Of a stretch of 64,000 nucleotides of DNA, positions 17,017 to 25,600 are shown piece by piece. The notes under the pieces are model-generated. The model saw only the letters and a list, made by a program, of their open reading frames with translations, did not search any database and was not told the DNA's origin. The translations under genes and the position numbers were made by a program. How positions within the stretch are numbered: the first letter of the stretch is position 1; every line of letters begins with the position of its first letter. Origin of the DNA: Chryseobacterium sp. JV274 (GTDB lineage: Bacteria > Bacteroidota > Bacteroidia > Flavobacteriales > Weeksellaceae). The stretch covers positions 248,001 through 312,000 of the forward strand of contig NZ_LR824569.1 in NCBI RefSeq assembly GCF_903969135.1, written 5' to 3'.

Positions 17017-17463
17017 TTAATACTTCTCTATCAGATAACGGTACGCTTTCAGATATTTATTGAATCTTTTAATATCCTTAGGCGTAAGTTCTCTGTTTAC
17101 TCTTCTAAGATCCATATTGTCCCGAAGGTCATTCAGTTTTACGGCAACCGAGAGCAGAGATCTTTCTGTTCTTTTAATGAAATCATCGTAATCTTCTTCC
17201 GGATCAAATTTGGTAAGACAGCTGATGGCGAAAATGATATATTCAGGAAACCCCTCAGACCTTAAATAATCCAGACTGAATTCCACCGGATGGTCTTCTA
17301 CGACATCATGCAGTACTCCAACGATTTTTTCGTCCAGTGTTTTGCCATATTCCATCACGCGCATCACGTGGGCTATGTATGGAGCATGGTATTTATCGGT
17401 TTGTCCTTTATGGGCTTTGTCAGCAATTTTGATTGCTCTATTCAGTAATTCTTCTTTTGTCAT
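17017..17463 (-). CDS. HD-domain protein (SpoT/RelA hydrolase-like)
   Basis: The ATG at 17463 gives 148 residues starting MTKEELLNRAIKIADKAHKGQ; the upstream in-frame start at 17517 adds a low-complexity hydrophobic stretch and is unlikely. The metal-binding HD pattern is His32, then His52-Asp53 in GVLHDVVED, with KLNDLRDN further on. This arrangement is that of the ppGpp hydrolase domain of RelA/SpoT proteins and small alarmone hydrolase-like HD proteins; no synthetase domain is attached. Activity on ppGpp is possible but not shown. It directly precedes the M48 pseudogene. Confidence 0.82.
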   Translation of the reverse strand: MTKEELLNRAIKIADKAHKGQTDKYHAPYIAHVMRVMEYGKTLDEKIVGVLHDVVEDHPVEFSLDYLRSEGFPEYIIFAISCLTKFDPEEDYDDFIKRTERSLLSVAVKLNDLRDNMDLRRVNRELTPKDIKRFNKYLKAYRYLIEKY

Positions 17464-17543
17464 TTCTAATGAAAAATAGAATACAAAAATAAAAAATGCC
17501 TTAAAAAAATAAGACATTTTTATTAAGATTATTTCAATTCATT

Positions 17544-17879
17544 TTAAAGACTTGCCTCATTCTCTACGTGAGCATGCGGAGCATTGTTCTTTACAGACTC
17601 TATTCCGTTTTCCATGCCGTTGTCAGATTCATACATCTGGCTGGTTCCTATGATCTGTCCGTTTCCTGCTTTAAGATTGAAATAACATCTGCCGTCATTG
17701 GCTGTATTTCTTTCAAATTTTGAATCTTCCTGTGAATAGGTCTTTACAGATCCGATTCCGTTTTCGCAGGATGGTTTTGTGCTGTAACCCTGGCTGGTTA
17801 AAATTACCTGTCCGTTTCCTGCTTTGAGGTTAAACTGAAAGTCTCCGTTTGTTCTTTTAGAGATAATAAATTTTCCCAT
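17544..17879 (-). CDS. YegP-family protein with two DUF1508 repeats
   Basis: The 111-residue protein is two tandem DUF1508 (YegP) units. Unit one is FIISKRTNGDFQFNLKAGNG, and unit two starts at the GRCYFNLKAGNGQIIGTSQMY segment; each contains the FNLKAGNGQ hallmark and ends with NGIxSVK. These small beta-rich proteins are widespread in bacteria, with no established biochemical role. There is no signal peptide, in contrast with the secreted protein encoded just upstream on the same strand (29 bp gap). Confidence 0.9.
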   Translation of the reverse strand: MGKFIISKRTNGDFQFNLKAGNGQVILTSQGYSTKPSCENGIGSVKTYSQEDSKFERNTANDGRCYFNLKAGNGQIIGTSQMYESDNGMENGIESVKNNAPHAHVENEASL

Positions 17880-17908
17880 GTTTATCGTTTTTTTGAATTT
17901 GTGTTGTA

Positions 17909-18220
17909 TTATTTAGATGGTAAAAGCTTCTTTGGACTTATCTGGAATTTGTCAGGAGTAATCGCGTTTAAAATTTTGTATTGTGAATAGTCCTTTGAGG
18001 ATTCTTTCAAAGCCAGATAAGCCGTAGTATCGTTAGGTTTCTTAATCAACATTTTATAAAGTCCTATCCGGGACTGATTTGATTTCAGCGCAAAGTTTCC
18101 GGGGAATTTCCCTTTGCTGACAATTTTTACGGTATCTGTTTTTGGAATAGGAATTAAGTTTTCCTTTTTTTGTGCCGTCAGAGAAGCAGATAAAAGGAGT
18201 AGAGGAAATAATGTCTTCAT
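17909..18220 (-). CDS. Small secreted protein of unknown function
   Basis: The 103-residue precursor has a signal peptide (MKTLFPLLLLSASLTAQKK). The mature part of about 85 residues is basic, with VKIVSKGKFPGNFALKSNQSR and several Lys-Pro pairs, and has no cysteine. I do not recognise a family. It is co-directional with the YegP gene and the 181-residue secreted protein upstream, with gaps of 29 and 49 bp, so the three may be one transcript. Confidence 0.7.
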   Translation of the reverse strand: MKTLFPLLLLSASLTAQKKENLIPIPKTDTVKIVSKGKFPGNFALKSNQSRIGLYKMLIKKPNDTTAYLALKESSKDYSQYKILNAITPDKFQISPKKLLPSK

Positions 18221-18269
18221 ATTATGTTTCGCGCTTTATGGTTTTTAGTTATAATAAAATTAGCAAAAA

Positions 18270-18818
18270 TTATTGATCCTTCAGTAATAATCTGTAGTGT
18301 TTTGTGATTGTTTTCCCGGAAAATCTGATTGTAAGGGTTGTAGCCTCATGACTGTTATTGGTTTTATCAGAAATAATGAGAATTGAAAAATAGGAGTGAT
18401 TGCCTTTTGATTCCCATTTTTTTAATGTTTCTTCCCTGTAACTCCGTAAGCTTTTATCATTCCTTTCTTTTTTTCTGTCTATCCAAAATATATCTGATCT
18501 TATATAATTCGGATAGTGATTGACAAGCTTCTTAATTTCATTTATTAAAAAAGGATAATCATTAAGAATCATCCTTGTTGTAATACATGTTTCTTCCTCA
18601 AATTCCTTCATCAGCTCTGTTCCACAAAAGGCGGTCCGTTCACTGTTAACTATTTTTTTAGGTTTCTCAGGTTTGTTTTGGTAGGCATATACTATTTTGT
18701 TTATAATCGGATCTTCCATTAGGCTGCTGCCTCTAAGGGTATCATTGGGCTTTCGTTGTGAAAAAATAATTCCGGGAATCAGAAATACAATAAAAACATA
18801 TAATTTTAAATTCATCAA
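18270..18818 (-). CDS. Secreted protein of unknown function
   Basis: The precursor (182 residues, or 181 from the second Met) has a signal peptide ending near IIFSQ. The mature protein contains two cysteines (FCGTEL and EETCITT), an ISDKTNNSHEA segment and a basic middle part. No known motif is visible. The upstream region holds the terminator of the beta-oxidation operon, so this gene needs its own promoter in the short AT-rich gap 18819-18850. Confidence 0.68.
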   Translation of the reverse strand: MMNLKLYVFIVFLIPGIIFSQRKPNDTLRGSSLMEDPIINKIVYAYQNKPEKPKKIVNSERTAFCGTELMKEFEEETCITTRMILNDYPFLINEIKKLVNHYPNYIRSDIFWIDRKKERNDKSLRSYREETLKKWESKGNHSYFSILIISDKTNNSHEATTLTIRFSGKTITKHYRLLLKDQ

Positions 18819-18848
18819 TAAAAAATAAAGATTATTACATTAAATATA

Positions 18849-18876
18849 TAAAAAACGCCCCGTAATGAGGCGTTTT
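18849..18876 (-). terminator. Terminator of the beta-oxidation operon
   Basis: On the minus strand AAAACGCC pairs with GGCGTTTT (18852-18859 with 18869-18876) and is followed by T's. It lies 25 bp past the acyl-CoA dehydrogenase stop. Confidence 0.78.
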
Positions 18877-18900
18877 GAATCAAATTTATGTTATTAAAGA

Positions 18901-20691
18901 CTAATAAGCTCCTTTCTCGATATAGTGAGCCGCAACTTTTTCAGTTAAAGCTACTACATTCGGATGATTGGTATATTTTGTGAATCTTCTTAATCCTGAA
19001 AGCATCATTCTCTGTTCATCTCCTTCAGCGAAAGAAACGATTCCTTCTTTAGCAGCAGAGATGATTTTCTCAACCGCTTTGTAAAGATTAAGCTGAGCCA
19101 TAGCTGCTTCTACAGATTCAGGAGAGAAGTGTTTCTCTGCTCTTAATACTGCAGATTCTGCCATATAGATTTGGTTAAGGATTTCAGAAGCGTTTAATAA
19201 TAAATGCTGCTGTTTTTCAATATCCATCATGAATTTCTGAAGTGCAGCTCCGGAAACCATCAGGAATACTTTCTTAAGATTTGCGATAATAGCTTTTTCT
19301 TCACTCATGAATTCTGAATAATCTGGAACTTCAAATGAAGGGATACCCATCAATTCTTTGCTGATTGCCATTGCAGGAGATAAAAGATCTAATTCACCTT
19401 TCATTGCTCTCTTAATAAGCATTCCTACAGCCAATAATCTATTGATTTCGTTGGTACCTTCATAAATTCTACCAATTCTGGCATCTCTCCATGCAGATTC
19501 CATAGGTGTATCTTCTGAGAATCCCATTCCTCCATAAATCTGGATTCCTTCATCAGCTGTATTTTGAGTAAGGTCAGAAACGAAAACTTTAAGGATAGAA
19601 GCTTCTACTGCAAATTCTTCAACACCTTTTAATTCAGCTTGTTGATGATCCATTCCGCCAGCAACTAAGTCTGCAATTTTATCTTCAACATTTTTTGCTA
19701 AACGGTAAGAACCAGCTTCACTCACAAAAACTCCGGTTGACATTTCTGCAATTTTCTTTCTGATTGCTCCGAAAGTAGAAATAGAAACACCAAATTGCTT
19801 TCTTTCATTTGAATACTGAATAGAATGGTTTAAAATTCTTCTTTGTCCGTCAAGGTTTGCTGCAGCTAATTTAATTCTACCAACATTTAATGCATTCAAA
19901 GCGATTTTGAAACCGTTGTTTCTTTCACCTAACATATTTTCAACAGGAATTTTCATATCATTGAAGAAAACCTGACGGGTGGAAGAGGAACGAATACCTA
20001 ATTTATGTTCTTCTTCACCAAATGTTAAACTGTTTGGATTTTCTAATTCTGAACGGTTGATCACAAAACCTGTAATGTTTTTATCATCATCAATTTTTGC
20101 AAATAATGTGAAAGTATCTGCAAAACCTGCATTGGAAATCCACATTTTTTGTCCATTGATGATGTAATGTTTTCCGTCTTCAGACAATTTTGCTCTTGTT
20201 TTCCCTGAATTGGCATCAGATCCTGCATCCGGCTCAGTCAAGCAATAGGCACCGAATTTTGTTCCTGTAGCTAAATCCGGAAGGTATTTCTTTTTCAATT
20301 CTTCATTCCCGTAAAGTAGAGTCGGAAGAGTTCCGATTCCCGTATGTGCTCCATAAGCCGTAGCTAATGAACCATTTCCTCCGGAAACATAATCGCAAGC
20401 TAACATTGTACTCACAAATCCCATTCCCAAACCGCCATATTCTTCAGGAACAGTGATTCCTAATAATCCCATTTCTCCTAATTTACGCATTGTTTCTTCA
20501 GTCAATGCATAATCCTTTTTCTCAAAACGGTCATGTTGTGGAATTACTTCTCTGTCTATAAATTCTTTAGCAGAATCACGAAGCATTTTTTGTTCTTCAG
20601 AAAGTTCTTCCAAAGAGAAAATTTCATTAGCTGGAATTTGTTTAATTAAAAACTCACCGCCTTTTAATGTTTTATTAAGTGTATCACTCAT
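18901..20691 (-). CDS. Acyl-CoA dehydrogenase
   Basis: The 596-residue flavoprotein introduces the first double bond of fatty-acid beta-oxidation. Residues about 30-400 are the acyl-CoA dehydrogenase core. The FAD/substrate segments are GTKFGAYCLTEPDAGSDA and KMWISNAGFAD, and the presumed catalytic Glu lies in RIYEGTNEINR near residue 410. A C-terminal helical extension of about 180 residues (from LLSPAMAISKELMG) is like that of long-chain or VLCAD-type enzymes and of Bacteroidetes homologues. It is the last gene of a marR-fadB-(transposase)-thiolase-dehydrogenase operon, 16 bp after the thiolase. Confidence 0.95.
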   Translation of the reverse strand: MSDTLNKTLKGGEFLIKQIPANEIFSLEELSEEQKMLRDSAKEFIDREVIPQHDRFEKKDYALTEETMRKLGEMGLLGITVPEEYGGLGMGFVSTMLACDYVSGGNGSLATAYGAHTGIGTLPTLLYGNEELKKKYLPDLATGTKFGAYCLTEPDAGSDANSGKTRAKLSEDGKHYIINGQKMWISNAGFADTFTLFAKIDDDKNITGFVINRSELENPNSLTFGEEEHKLGIRSSSTRQVFFNDMKIPVENMLGERNNGFKIALNALNVGRIKLAAANLDGQRRILNHSIQYSNERKQFGVSISTFGAIRKKIAEMSTGVFVSEAGSYRLAKNVEDKIADLVAGGMDHQQAELKGVEEFAVEASILKVFVSDLTQNTADEGIQIYGGMGFSEDTPMESAWRDARIGRIYEGTNEINRLLAVGMLIKRAMKGELDLLSPAMAISKELMGIPSFEVPDYSEFMSEEKAIIANLKKVFLMVSGAALQKFMMDIEKQQHLLLNASEILNQIYMAESAVLRAEKHFSPESVEAAMAQLNLYKAVEKIISAAKEGIVSFAEGDEQRMMLSGLRRFTKYTNHPNVVALTEKVAAHYIEKGAY

Positions 20692-20707
20692 TATTTTTGT
20701 TTTTTAA

Positions 20708-21886
20708 TTATAATAATTCAAAGATTGAAGCTGCGCCTTGGCCTGTTCCAACGCACATAGAAACCATTCCGTATTTGTTTCCGCGCTTTCTCATTTCGTC
20801 AAGAAGCTGAACTGTTAATTTCGTTCCTGTACATCCAAGAGGGTGACCCAATGCGATGGCTCCTCCGTTTACATTTAGAATATCAGGATTTAAGCCTAAT
20901 TCTTTCTTAATGGCAACAGATTGTGATGCGAATGCTTCGTTTAATTCGATTAATTCAATATCTTTTAATTCTAAACCTGCTTGTTTTAAAGCTTTTGGAA
21001 TAGCATAAATAGGTCCCATTCCCATGATTCTTGGCTCTAATCCGGCTGCTGCATAAGCAACTAATCTTGCTTCAGGCTCCAAACCTAATTCTTTTACCAT
21101 TTCCTCACTCATTACCATTACAAAAGCAGCTCCGTCACTCATTTGAGAAGAGTTTCCGGCTGTTACGCTTCCTCCGTTGGCAAATACAGGTCTTAATTTT
21201 GCTAAACCAGCTAAAGAAGTATCAGCTCTTGGACCTTCATCTATTGAAAAATCAAACTTTTTAGTCTGCATTTTCTGATTTTCATCCAGGAAGTTATATT
21301 CTACAGGAATCGGAACAATCTGGTTGGCAAATTTTCCTTCCTGATTAGCTTTTAAAGCTTTCATATGAGATTCAAAAGCAAACTGATCCTGCTCTTCTCT
21401 CGTAATATTATATTGTTTTGCAACTTCTTCAGCCGTGTAACCCATTCCCCAATAGTAATCAGGGTTTGTTTTTGCGATATCCGTTTCAGGAACCGGTTTG
21501 TAACCTCCCATCGGAATGTATGACATAGATTCAGTACCACCCGCGATGATACAATCTGCCATACCAGCCTGAATTTTTGCAGAAGCAATAGCAATGGCCT
21601 CACTTCCAGAAGCACAGTATCTGTTGACGGTTACCCCCGGAACTTTATCGGTATTTAATCCCATCAAAGAGATCAGACGTGCAACGTTCAGCCCTTGTTC
21701 AGCTTCCGGCATTGCATTTCCTACGATAAGGTCATCAATTCTGTTTTTATCTAATTGTGGGAGCTCTGCCATTAATTTTTCAATAACGGTAGCCGCCATG
21801 ACATCAGGTCTTGTAAATCTTAAACTTCCTTTTGGAGCTTTTCCAACGGCAGTTCTGAAACCTTTTACTATATATGCTGTTTTCAT
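20708..21886 (-). CDS. fadA: Acetyl-CoA C-acyltransferase (3-ketoacyl-CoA thiolase)
   Basis: The 392-residue protein is a thiolase: nucleophile Cys91 in VNRYCASGSEA, His348 in ALGHPLGCTG and Cys378 in SMCVGTGQG. It cleaves 3-ketoacyl-CoA with CoA in the last step of beta-oxidation (the biosynthetic acetoacetyl-CoA reaction is an alternative for the family, but context favours degradation). It sits between the FadB-like gene and the acyl-CoA dehydrogenase on the same strand. A REP-type transposase gene with four hairpins separates it from fadB by 648 bp, which is unusual for this operon. Confidence 0.94.
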   Translation of the reverse strand: MKTAYIVKGFRTAVGKAPKGSLRFTRPDVMAATVIEKLMAELPQLDKNRIDDLIVGNAMPEAEQGLNVARLISLMGLNTDKVPGVTVNRYCASGSEAIAIASAKIQAGMADCIIAGGTESMSYIPMGGYKPVPETDIAKTNPDYYWGMGYTAEEVAKQYNITREEQDQFAFESHMKALKANQEGKFANQIVPIPVEYNFLDENQKMQTKKFDFSIDEGPRADTSLAGLAKLRPVFANGGSVTAGNSSQMSDGAAFVMVMSEEMVKELGLEPEARLVAYAAAGLEPRIMGMGPIYAIPKALKQAGLELKDIELIELNEAFASQSVAIKKELGLNPDILNVNGGAIALGHPLGCTGTKLTVQLLDEMRKRGNKYGMVSMCVGTGQGAASIFELL

Positions 21887-21920
21887 TTTGTTTTAATTAA
21901 ATTATTTTTAGACTTTTTTG

Positions 21921-21983
21921 CCTCGTAGAGGTAAACTGTTCATAATATTTGTTTATGCTTTCTTTGTAGAGCTCCGTAGGAGC
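21921..21983. repeat. Left REP-like pair flanking the transposase
   Basis: Two short hairpins with a GTA loop, each followed by a CTGTT tail: CCTC-GTA-GAGG (21921-21931, tail AACTGTTCA) and GCTCC-GTA-GGAGC (21971-21983, tail ACCTGTTAA). The second lies seven bases from the transposase stop. Confidence 0.8.
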
Positions 21984-21989
21984 GACCTG

Positions 21990-22454
21990 TTAATCGCTAA
22001 CCCATTCAAATAAATATTTTGGATCATATTCTATTTCAAATTTTGACATAAAATCCAGATATTCTTCTCTAAAAGTTTTCTTTTTATGATGTTCTTCCTG
22101 ATTTAAAATATATTTTACAACAGAATCCACACTGCTTTTAGAATATGAAAAAGCTCCGTAGCCTTCCTGCCAATTGAATTTTCCATTGATCCACCCTTTT
22201 TCATTGATGAATTTTGAAGAACCCGCTTTAATATCTCTTACTAAATCTGAAACCGAAAGGGTCGGATTCATACTTACGAGAATATGTACATGGTCTGGCA
22301 TTGCAAAAACTGCGAATAACTTTTGGTTTCTATTGGACACAATACCTGTAATAAACTGATGTAATTCTTCTCTGTTTTCTTTTGAAATCAGATTTTGTCT
22401 TCCTTTTACAGCGAAAACAATTTGAATATAAATCTGAGTGTATGTATTTGCCAT
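21990..22454 (-). mobile_element. REP-associated / IS200-like HUH transposase gene (RAYT)
   Basis: The 154-residue protein is a Y1 (HUH) single-strand transposase. The histidine pair is His55-x-His57 in MPDHVHILVS, and the nucleophile is Tyr115 in VVKYILNQEEHH with Gln119 (YxxxQ). DLVRDIKAGSSKFINE and the WQEGYGAFSYS motif are typical of the family. Flanking hairpins with a conserved CTGTTAA-type guide, two on each side in opposite orientation, mark it as a REP-associated transposase rather than an intact IS200. It is inserted in the same direction inside the beta-oxidation operon, between fadB and the thiolase. All key residues are present, so it is probably functional or recently so. Confidence 0.9.
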
Positions 22455-22457
22455 AAA

Positions 22458-22529
22458 TTAACAGGCCGCCTCTACGAGGCTCTCCAATTTTTAAATTATT
22501 CATCTATTAACAGTTCGCTCCTACGGAGC
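22458..22529. repeat. Right REP-like pair flanking the transposase
   Basis: Mirror images of the left pair: TTAACAG then GCCTC-TAC-GAGGC (hairpin 22468-22480), and TTAACAG then GCTCC-TAC-GGAGC (22517-22529). The second ends five bases before the fadB stop at 22535. Confidence 0.8.
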
Positions 22530-22534
22530 TTCCG

Positions 22535-24928
22535 CTAGTTTCTTAGAGGTTTTCCGTTCTGTAACATGTATTGGATTCTTTCCAGAGTTTTTCTTTCTCC
22601 ACAAAGCTGAAGGAAGGTTTCTCTTTCAAGATTCAATAGATATTGTTCTGTAACGACTGTTGGTTCAGACAGATTTCCACCTACCATTACGTTGGCTAGT
22701 TTATCTGCAATTTTCTTGTCGTGTGCAGAGATGAAGTTTCCGGTTAGCATTTGGTCTGTTCCTACGTAGAACATTCCTAATGCATCTTTACCAAGAACTT
22801 TTACTTTTTGCTCGATTGGCTGAGTATAGCCTTGTTCTGCTAATAGTTTTGCTACTTTTTTAGCTTCAGCAATTTGTCTGTTTTTGCTTACGGAAACAAT
22901 GTCTTTTCCTTTTTCAAGGATTCCCATGTCATAAGCTTCATACGCAGAAGTTGCTACTTTACCCATTGCAATATTCATGAAAGCATCACGAAGTCTGTTG
23001 TTTTTAACATCATCATTATGGAATTCTCTGGAAGTTCTTAAAGTCAGTTCTTTAGTACCACCTCCGCCAGGAATTACACCTACACCAGTTTCTACTAGTC
23101 CAATGTATGTTTCTGCTGCTGCAACCACTCGGTCGGCATGCATTGTCATTTCGCATCCTCCACCCAGAGTCATTCCGTGAGGAGCAACAACTACAGGAAT
23201 AGAGGAGTAGCGTACTCTCATCATTGATTTCTGGAAGTAAGCGATCGCCATATTCAAATCATCCCAATCCTGCTCGATAGCCATCATAAGGATCATAGCA
23301 AGGTTTGCTCCTACAGAGAAATTAGTTCCCTGGTTTCCTACAACTAATCCATCATATTCTTTTTCTGCTAAATCAATTGCTCTGTTTAATCCATCAAGAA
23401 CTTCACCTCCAAGAGAGTTCATTTTTGAACGGATCTCGAAGTTGATAATTCCGTCTCCTAAATCTTCAATAGAAGCACCAGAATTACTCCAAAGTGTTTT
23501 GTTTTTTCTGATATTATCTAAGATGATGAATGCATCCTGACCTGGGATTTTATTGTATTCTCCTGAATTTTTATCAACGTAAATACTTTGCCCTTCATCA
23601 TTAACTTTATAAAAAGTTTCTACATTTTTCACCCAGTCAGAAACTTCGTATCCTGCATCTTTTGCCAGTTCTATACCTTTGGCAACCCCTACGGCATCCC
23701 AGATTTCAAATGGTCCGTTTTCCCATCCGAAACCTGCTCTCATGGCATCGTCAATTTTATAAACCTCGTCAGAGATTTCAGGAACTTTATGTGAAACGTA
23801 AGCGAATAATGCTCCTAACGATTTTCTGTATAATTCACCAGCTTTATCCTTACCTCCGATCAGAACTTTGAATCTGTCAATTGGTTTGTCAATCGCTTTT
23901 GTTAATTCTAAGGTAGGGAATGAAGATTTTCCTTGAAGTTCATACTCTAAAGTGTCAAGGTTTAATCCGTGAATTTCAGATTTTCCTTCTGCATTTTTCA
24001 CTTTTTTATAGAAACCTTGTTCTGTTTTTGAACCTAGCCATTTATTATCCATCATTTTCTGGATATAACCTGGAAGCGCAAAAACATCATTGAAATCATT
24101 AGCTTCAGCACCGCTCTGGCGAACGCCGTTGGCTACCATTACCAAAGTGTCAAGACCTACAACATCAGCTGTTCTGAACGTAGCAGATTTTGGACGTCCT
24201 ATTACCGGACCAGTTAATTTATCAACATCAGAAACAGTAAGTCCTAATTTCTGTACATTGTGAAGAAGATCCATCATAGAGAATACACCGATTCTGTTGG
24301 CGATGAAAGCTGGAGTGTCTTTGGCTAAAACGGTAGTTTTACCTAGGAATTTCGCCCCGTAGTTCATATAGAAATCGATGATCTCAGGAGCTGTATCGTT
24401 AGTAGGGATAATTTCTAAAAGAGGAAGATATCTTACAGGATTGAAGAAGTGTGTTCCTGCGAAGTACTTTTTGAAATCTTCGCTTCTTCCTTCTGTCAGG
24501 AAATGAATAGGAATCCCGGATGTATTAGAAGAAATTAATGTTCCCGGTTTTCTGAACTGTTCAATCTTTTCGTATACAGACTTCTTAATGTCAAGTCTTT
24601 CTACTACCACTTCAATGATCCAGTCTGTATTTTTTATTTTCGGAAGATCATCATCGAAGTTTCCGATTTTAATTCTGTCTGCAAACTTTGGTGAATAAAG
24701 AAGTGCAGGACTTGCTTTTTTAAGTTTTTCAAAGTTTTCGGAAGCAATTCTGTTTCTTACTACCTTATCATCTTTGGTCAAACCTTTTTTCTGTTCAGCT
24801 TCAGTAAGTTCAAAAGGAACAATATCCAAGAGTGATACTTCAACACCGATGTTGGCGAAGTGAGCCGCGATACCGCTTCCCATAATTCCTGAACCAAGAA
24901 CCGTTACATGTTTGATTCTTCTTTTCAT
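22535..24928 (-). CDS. fadB: 3-hydroxyacyl-CoA dehydrogenase / enoyl-CoA hydratase (FadB/FadJ-like)
   Basis: The 797-residue bifunctional enzyme carries out hydration and NAD-dependent oxidation in beta-oxidation. Domain order is reversed from E. coli FadB. The dehydrogenase comes first, with GxGxxG at 12-17 in VLGSGIMGSGIA and the SSNTSGIP and GTHFFNPVRYLPLLE segments. Two 3HCDH C-domains follow (GFGWENGPFEIWDAVG). The crotonase domain is at the C-terminus (GTNFSVGANLAMI, APHGMTLGGGCEMTMHADRVVAA, ETGVGVIPGGGGT). This order is usual for Bacteroidetes and many actinobacterial homologues. It is second in the operon, 54 bp after the MarR gene. Confidence 0.95.
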   Translation of the reverse strand: MKRRIKHVTVLGSGIMGSGIAAHFANIGVEVSLLDIVPFELTEAEQKKGLTKDDKVVRNRIASENFEKLKKASPALLYSPKFADRIKIGNFDDDLPKIKNTDWIIEVVVERLDIKKSVYEKIEQFRKPGTLISSNTSGIPIHFLTEGRSEDFKKYFAGTHFFNPVRYLPLLEIIPTNDTAPEIIDFYMNYGAKFLGKTTVLAKDTPAFIANRIGVFSMMDLLHNVQKLGLTVSDVDKLTGPVIGRPKSATFRTADVVGLDTLVMVANGVRQSGAEANDFNDVFALPGYIQKMMDNKWLGSKTEQGFYKKVKNAEGKSEIHGLNLDTLEYELQGKSSFPTLELTKAIDKPIDRFKVLIGGKDKAGELYRKSLGALFAYVSHKVPEISDEVYKIDDAMRAGFGWENGPFEIWDAVGVAKGIELAKDAGYEVSDWVKNVETFYKVNDEGQSIYVDKNSGEYNKIPGQDAFIILDNIRKNKTLWSNSGASIEDLGDGIINFEIRSKMNSLGGEVLDGLNRAIDLAEKEYDGLVVGNQGTNFSVGANLAMILMMAIEQDWDDLNMAIAYFQKSMMRVRYSSIPVVVAPHGMTLGGGCEMTMHADRVVAAAETYIGLVETGVGVIPGGGGTKELTLRTSREFHNDDVKNNRLRDAFMNIAMGKVATSAYEAYDMGILEKGKDIVSVSKNRQIAEAKKVAKLLAEQGYTQPIEQKVKVLGKDALGMFYVGTDQMLTGNFISAHDKKIADKLANVMVGGNLSEPTVVTEQYLLNLERETFLQLCGERKTLERIQYMLQNGKPLRN

Positions 24929-24982
24929 ATGTAAATTTTTATTTTTATAAGATTATATGCCACCCGGAGGTTTCATCATAAT

Positions 24983-25438
24983 TTATTTTCTGTTGTTTAA
25001 TAATTCGTTTGCTATTTTCATGATTTCAGTCATCACATCTTTAAAAGCATCCAGCTTTTCGGGAGCAATTTTTTCCATCACCTTCTTGTTGAAGTTGACA
25101 ACGACTTCCTTTGACATGTTTCTGGAGTTTAGTCCTTTATCTGTAAGCTTAATGATAACCTCTCTTTTATCAGTGGTTGTCTTTTCCTTATAGATATATC
25201 CGTTATCTTCCAGAAGTTTGATGATTCTCGTTAATGAAGTGGGTTCAATAGCCATCTTAGGACCAAGATTGGTACTTCGGGTTCCTTCTTTGGGATCAAT
25301 TTTAAGAAGAGTAAGCGCCTGTACCGCTGTGGAATCATGTTCCTGGGCTAATTCTGTGTACATTTTAGAAACAGCCAACCAGGTCTGCTTTAAAATTAAA
25401 TCTACGTTTTCTATTTTTTCCTTATTATTATCCATCAT
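24983..25438 (-). CDS. MarR-family transcriptional regulator of the beta-oxidation operon
   Basis: The winged-helix core is visible as LTLLKIDPKEGTRSTNLGPKMAIEPTSLTRIIKLLEDNGYI followed by the wing KEKTTTDKREVIIKLTDKG. An ORF start at 25462 is possible, but a minus-strand -7 box (TAAATTTG, 25460-25467) would put the transcript start near 25453, so I chose the ATG at 25438 (MMDNNKEK, 151 residues). It heads the fad operon and is flanked upstream by two copies of a palindrome. By analogy with other MarR-type and FadR-type controls it probably represses its own operon and responds to an acyl-CoA or fatty acid; this is inference. Confidence 0.88.
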   Translation of the reverse strand: MMDNNKEKIENVDLILKQTWLAVSKMYTELAQEHDSTAVQALTLLKIDPKEGTRSTNLGPKMAIEPTSLTRIIKLLEDNGYIYKEKTTTDKREVIIKLTDKGLNSRNMSKEVVVNFNKKVMEKIAPEKLDAFKDVMTEIMKIANELLNNRK

Positions 25439-25459
25439 TTTTGCGCCAATGGTTTTACC

Positions 25460-25467
25460 CAAATTTA
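25460..25467 (-). promoter_or_regulatory. -7 box of the marR-fad operon
   Basis: The reverse complement reads TAAATTTG, an exact TAnnTTTG match. It lies four bases downstream (in transcription sense) of the proximal operator. Confidence 0.55.
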
Positions 25468-25471
25468 GTAA

Positions 25472-25491
25472 ATATTATGCATGCATAGTAT
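25472..25491. promoter_or_regulatory. Proximal operator palindrome
   Basis: ATATTATGCATGCATAGTAT, one mismatch pair from a perfect 20-bp palindrome. It overlaps the spacer between the -33 and -7 regions of the marR promoter, a position suited to repression. Confidence 0.75.
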
Positions 25492-25554
25492 TTATTAACG
25501 TTAAATTTTGTTAATAACCTGAGAATAAATAGATTAAATTGTATGATTAGCATA

Positions 25555-25574
25555 ATACTATGCATGCATAGTAT
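25555..25574. promoter_or_regulatory. Distal operator palindrome
   Basis: A perfect 20-bp palindrome with the same core (CTATGCATGCATAG) as the proximal site; centres are 83 bp apart. It lies 26 bp from the end of the adjacent ABC ATPase gene. Confidence 0.75.
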
Positions 25575-25600
25575 GTGAATTGATCAAAGAAAATCTAGTA

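Noticed and set aside
25439..25462. Upstream start for the MarR gene at 25462
   Set aside because: It would lie upstream of the transcript start predicted from the TAAATTTG box at 25460-25467.
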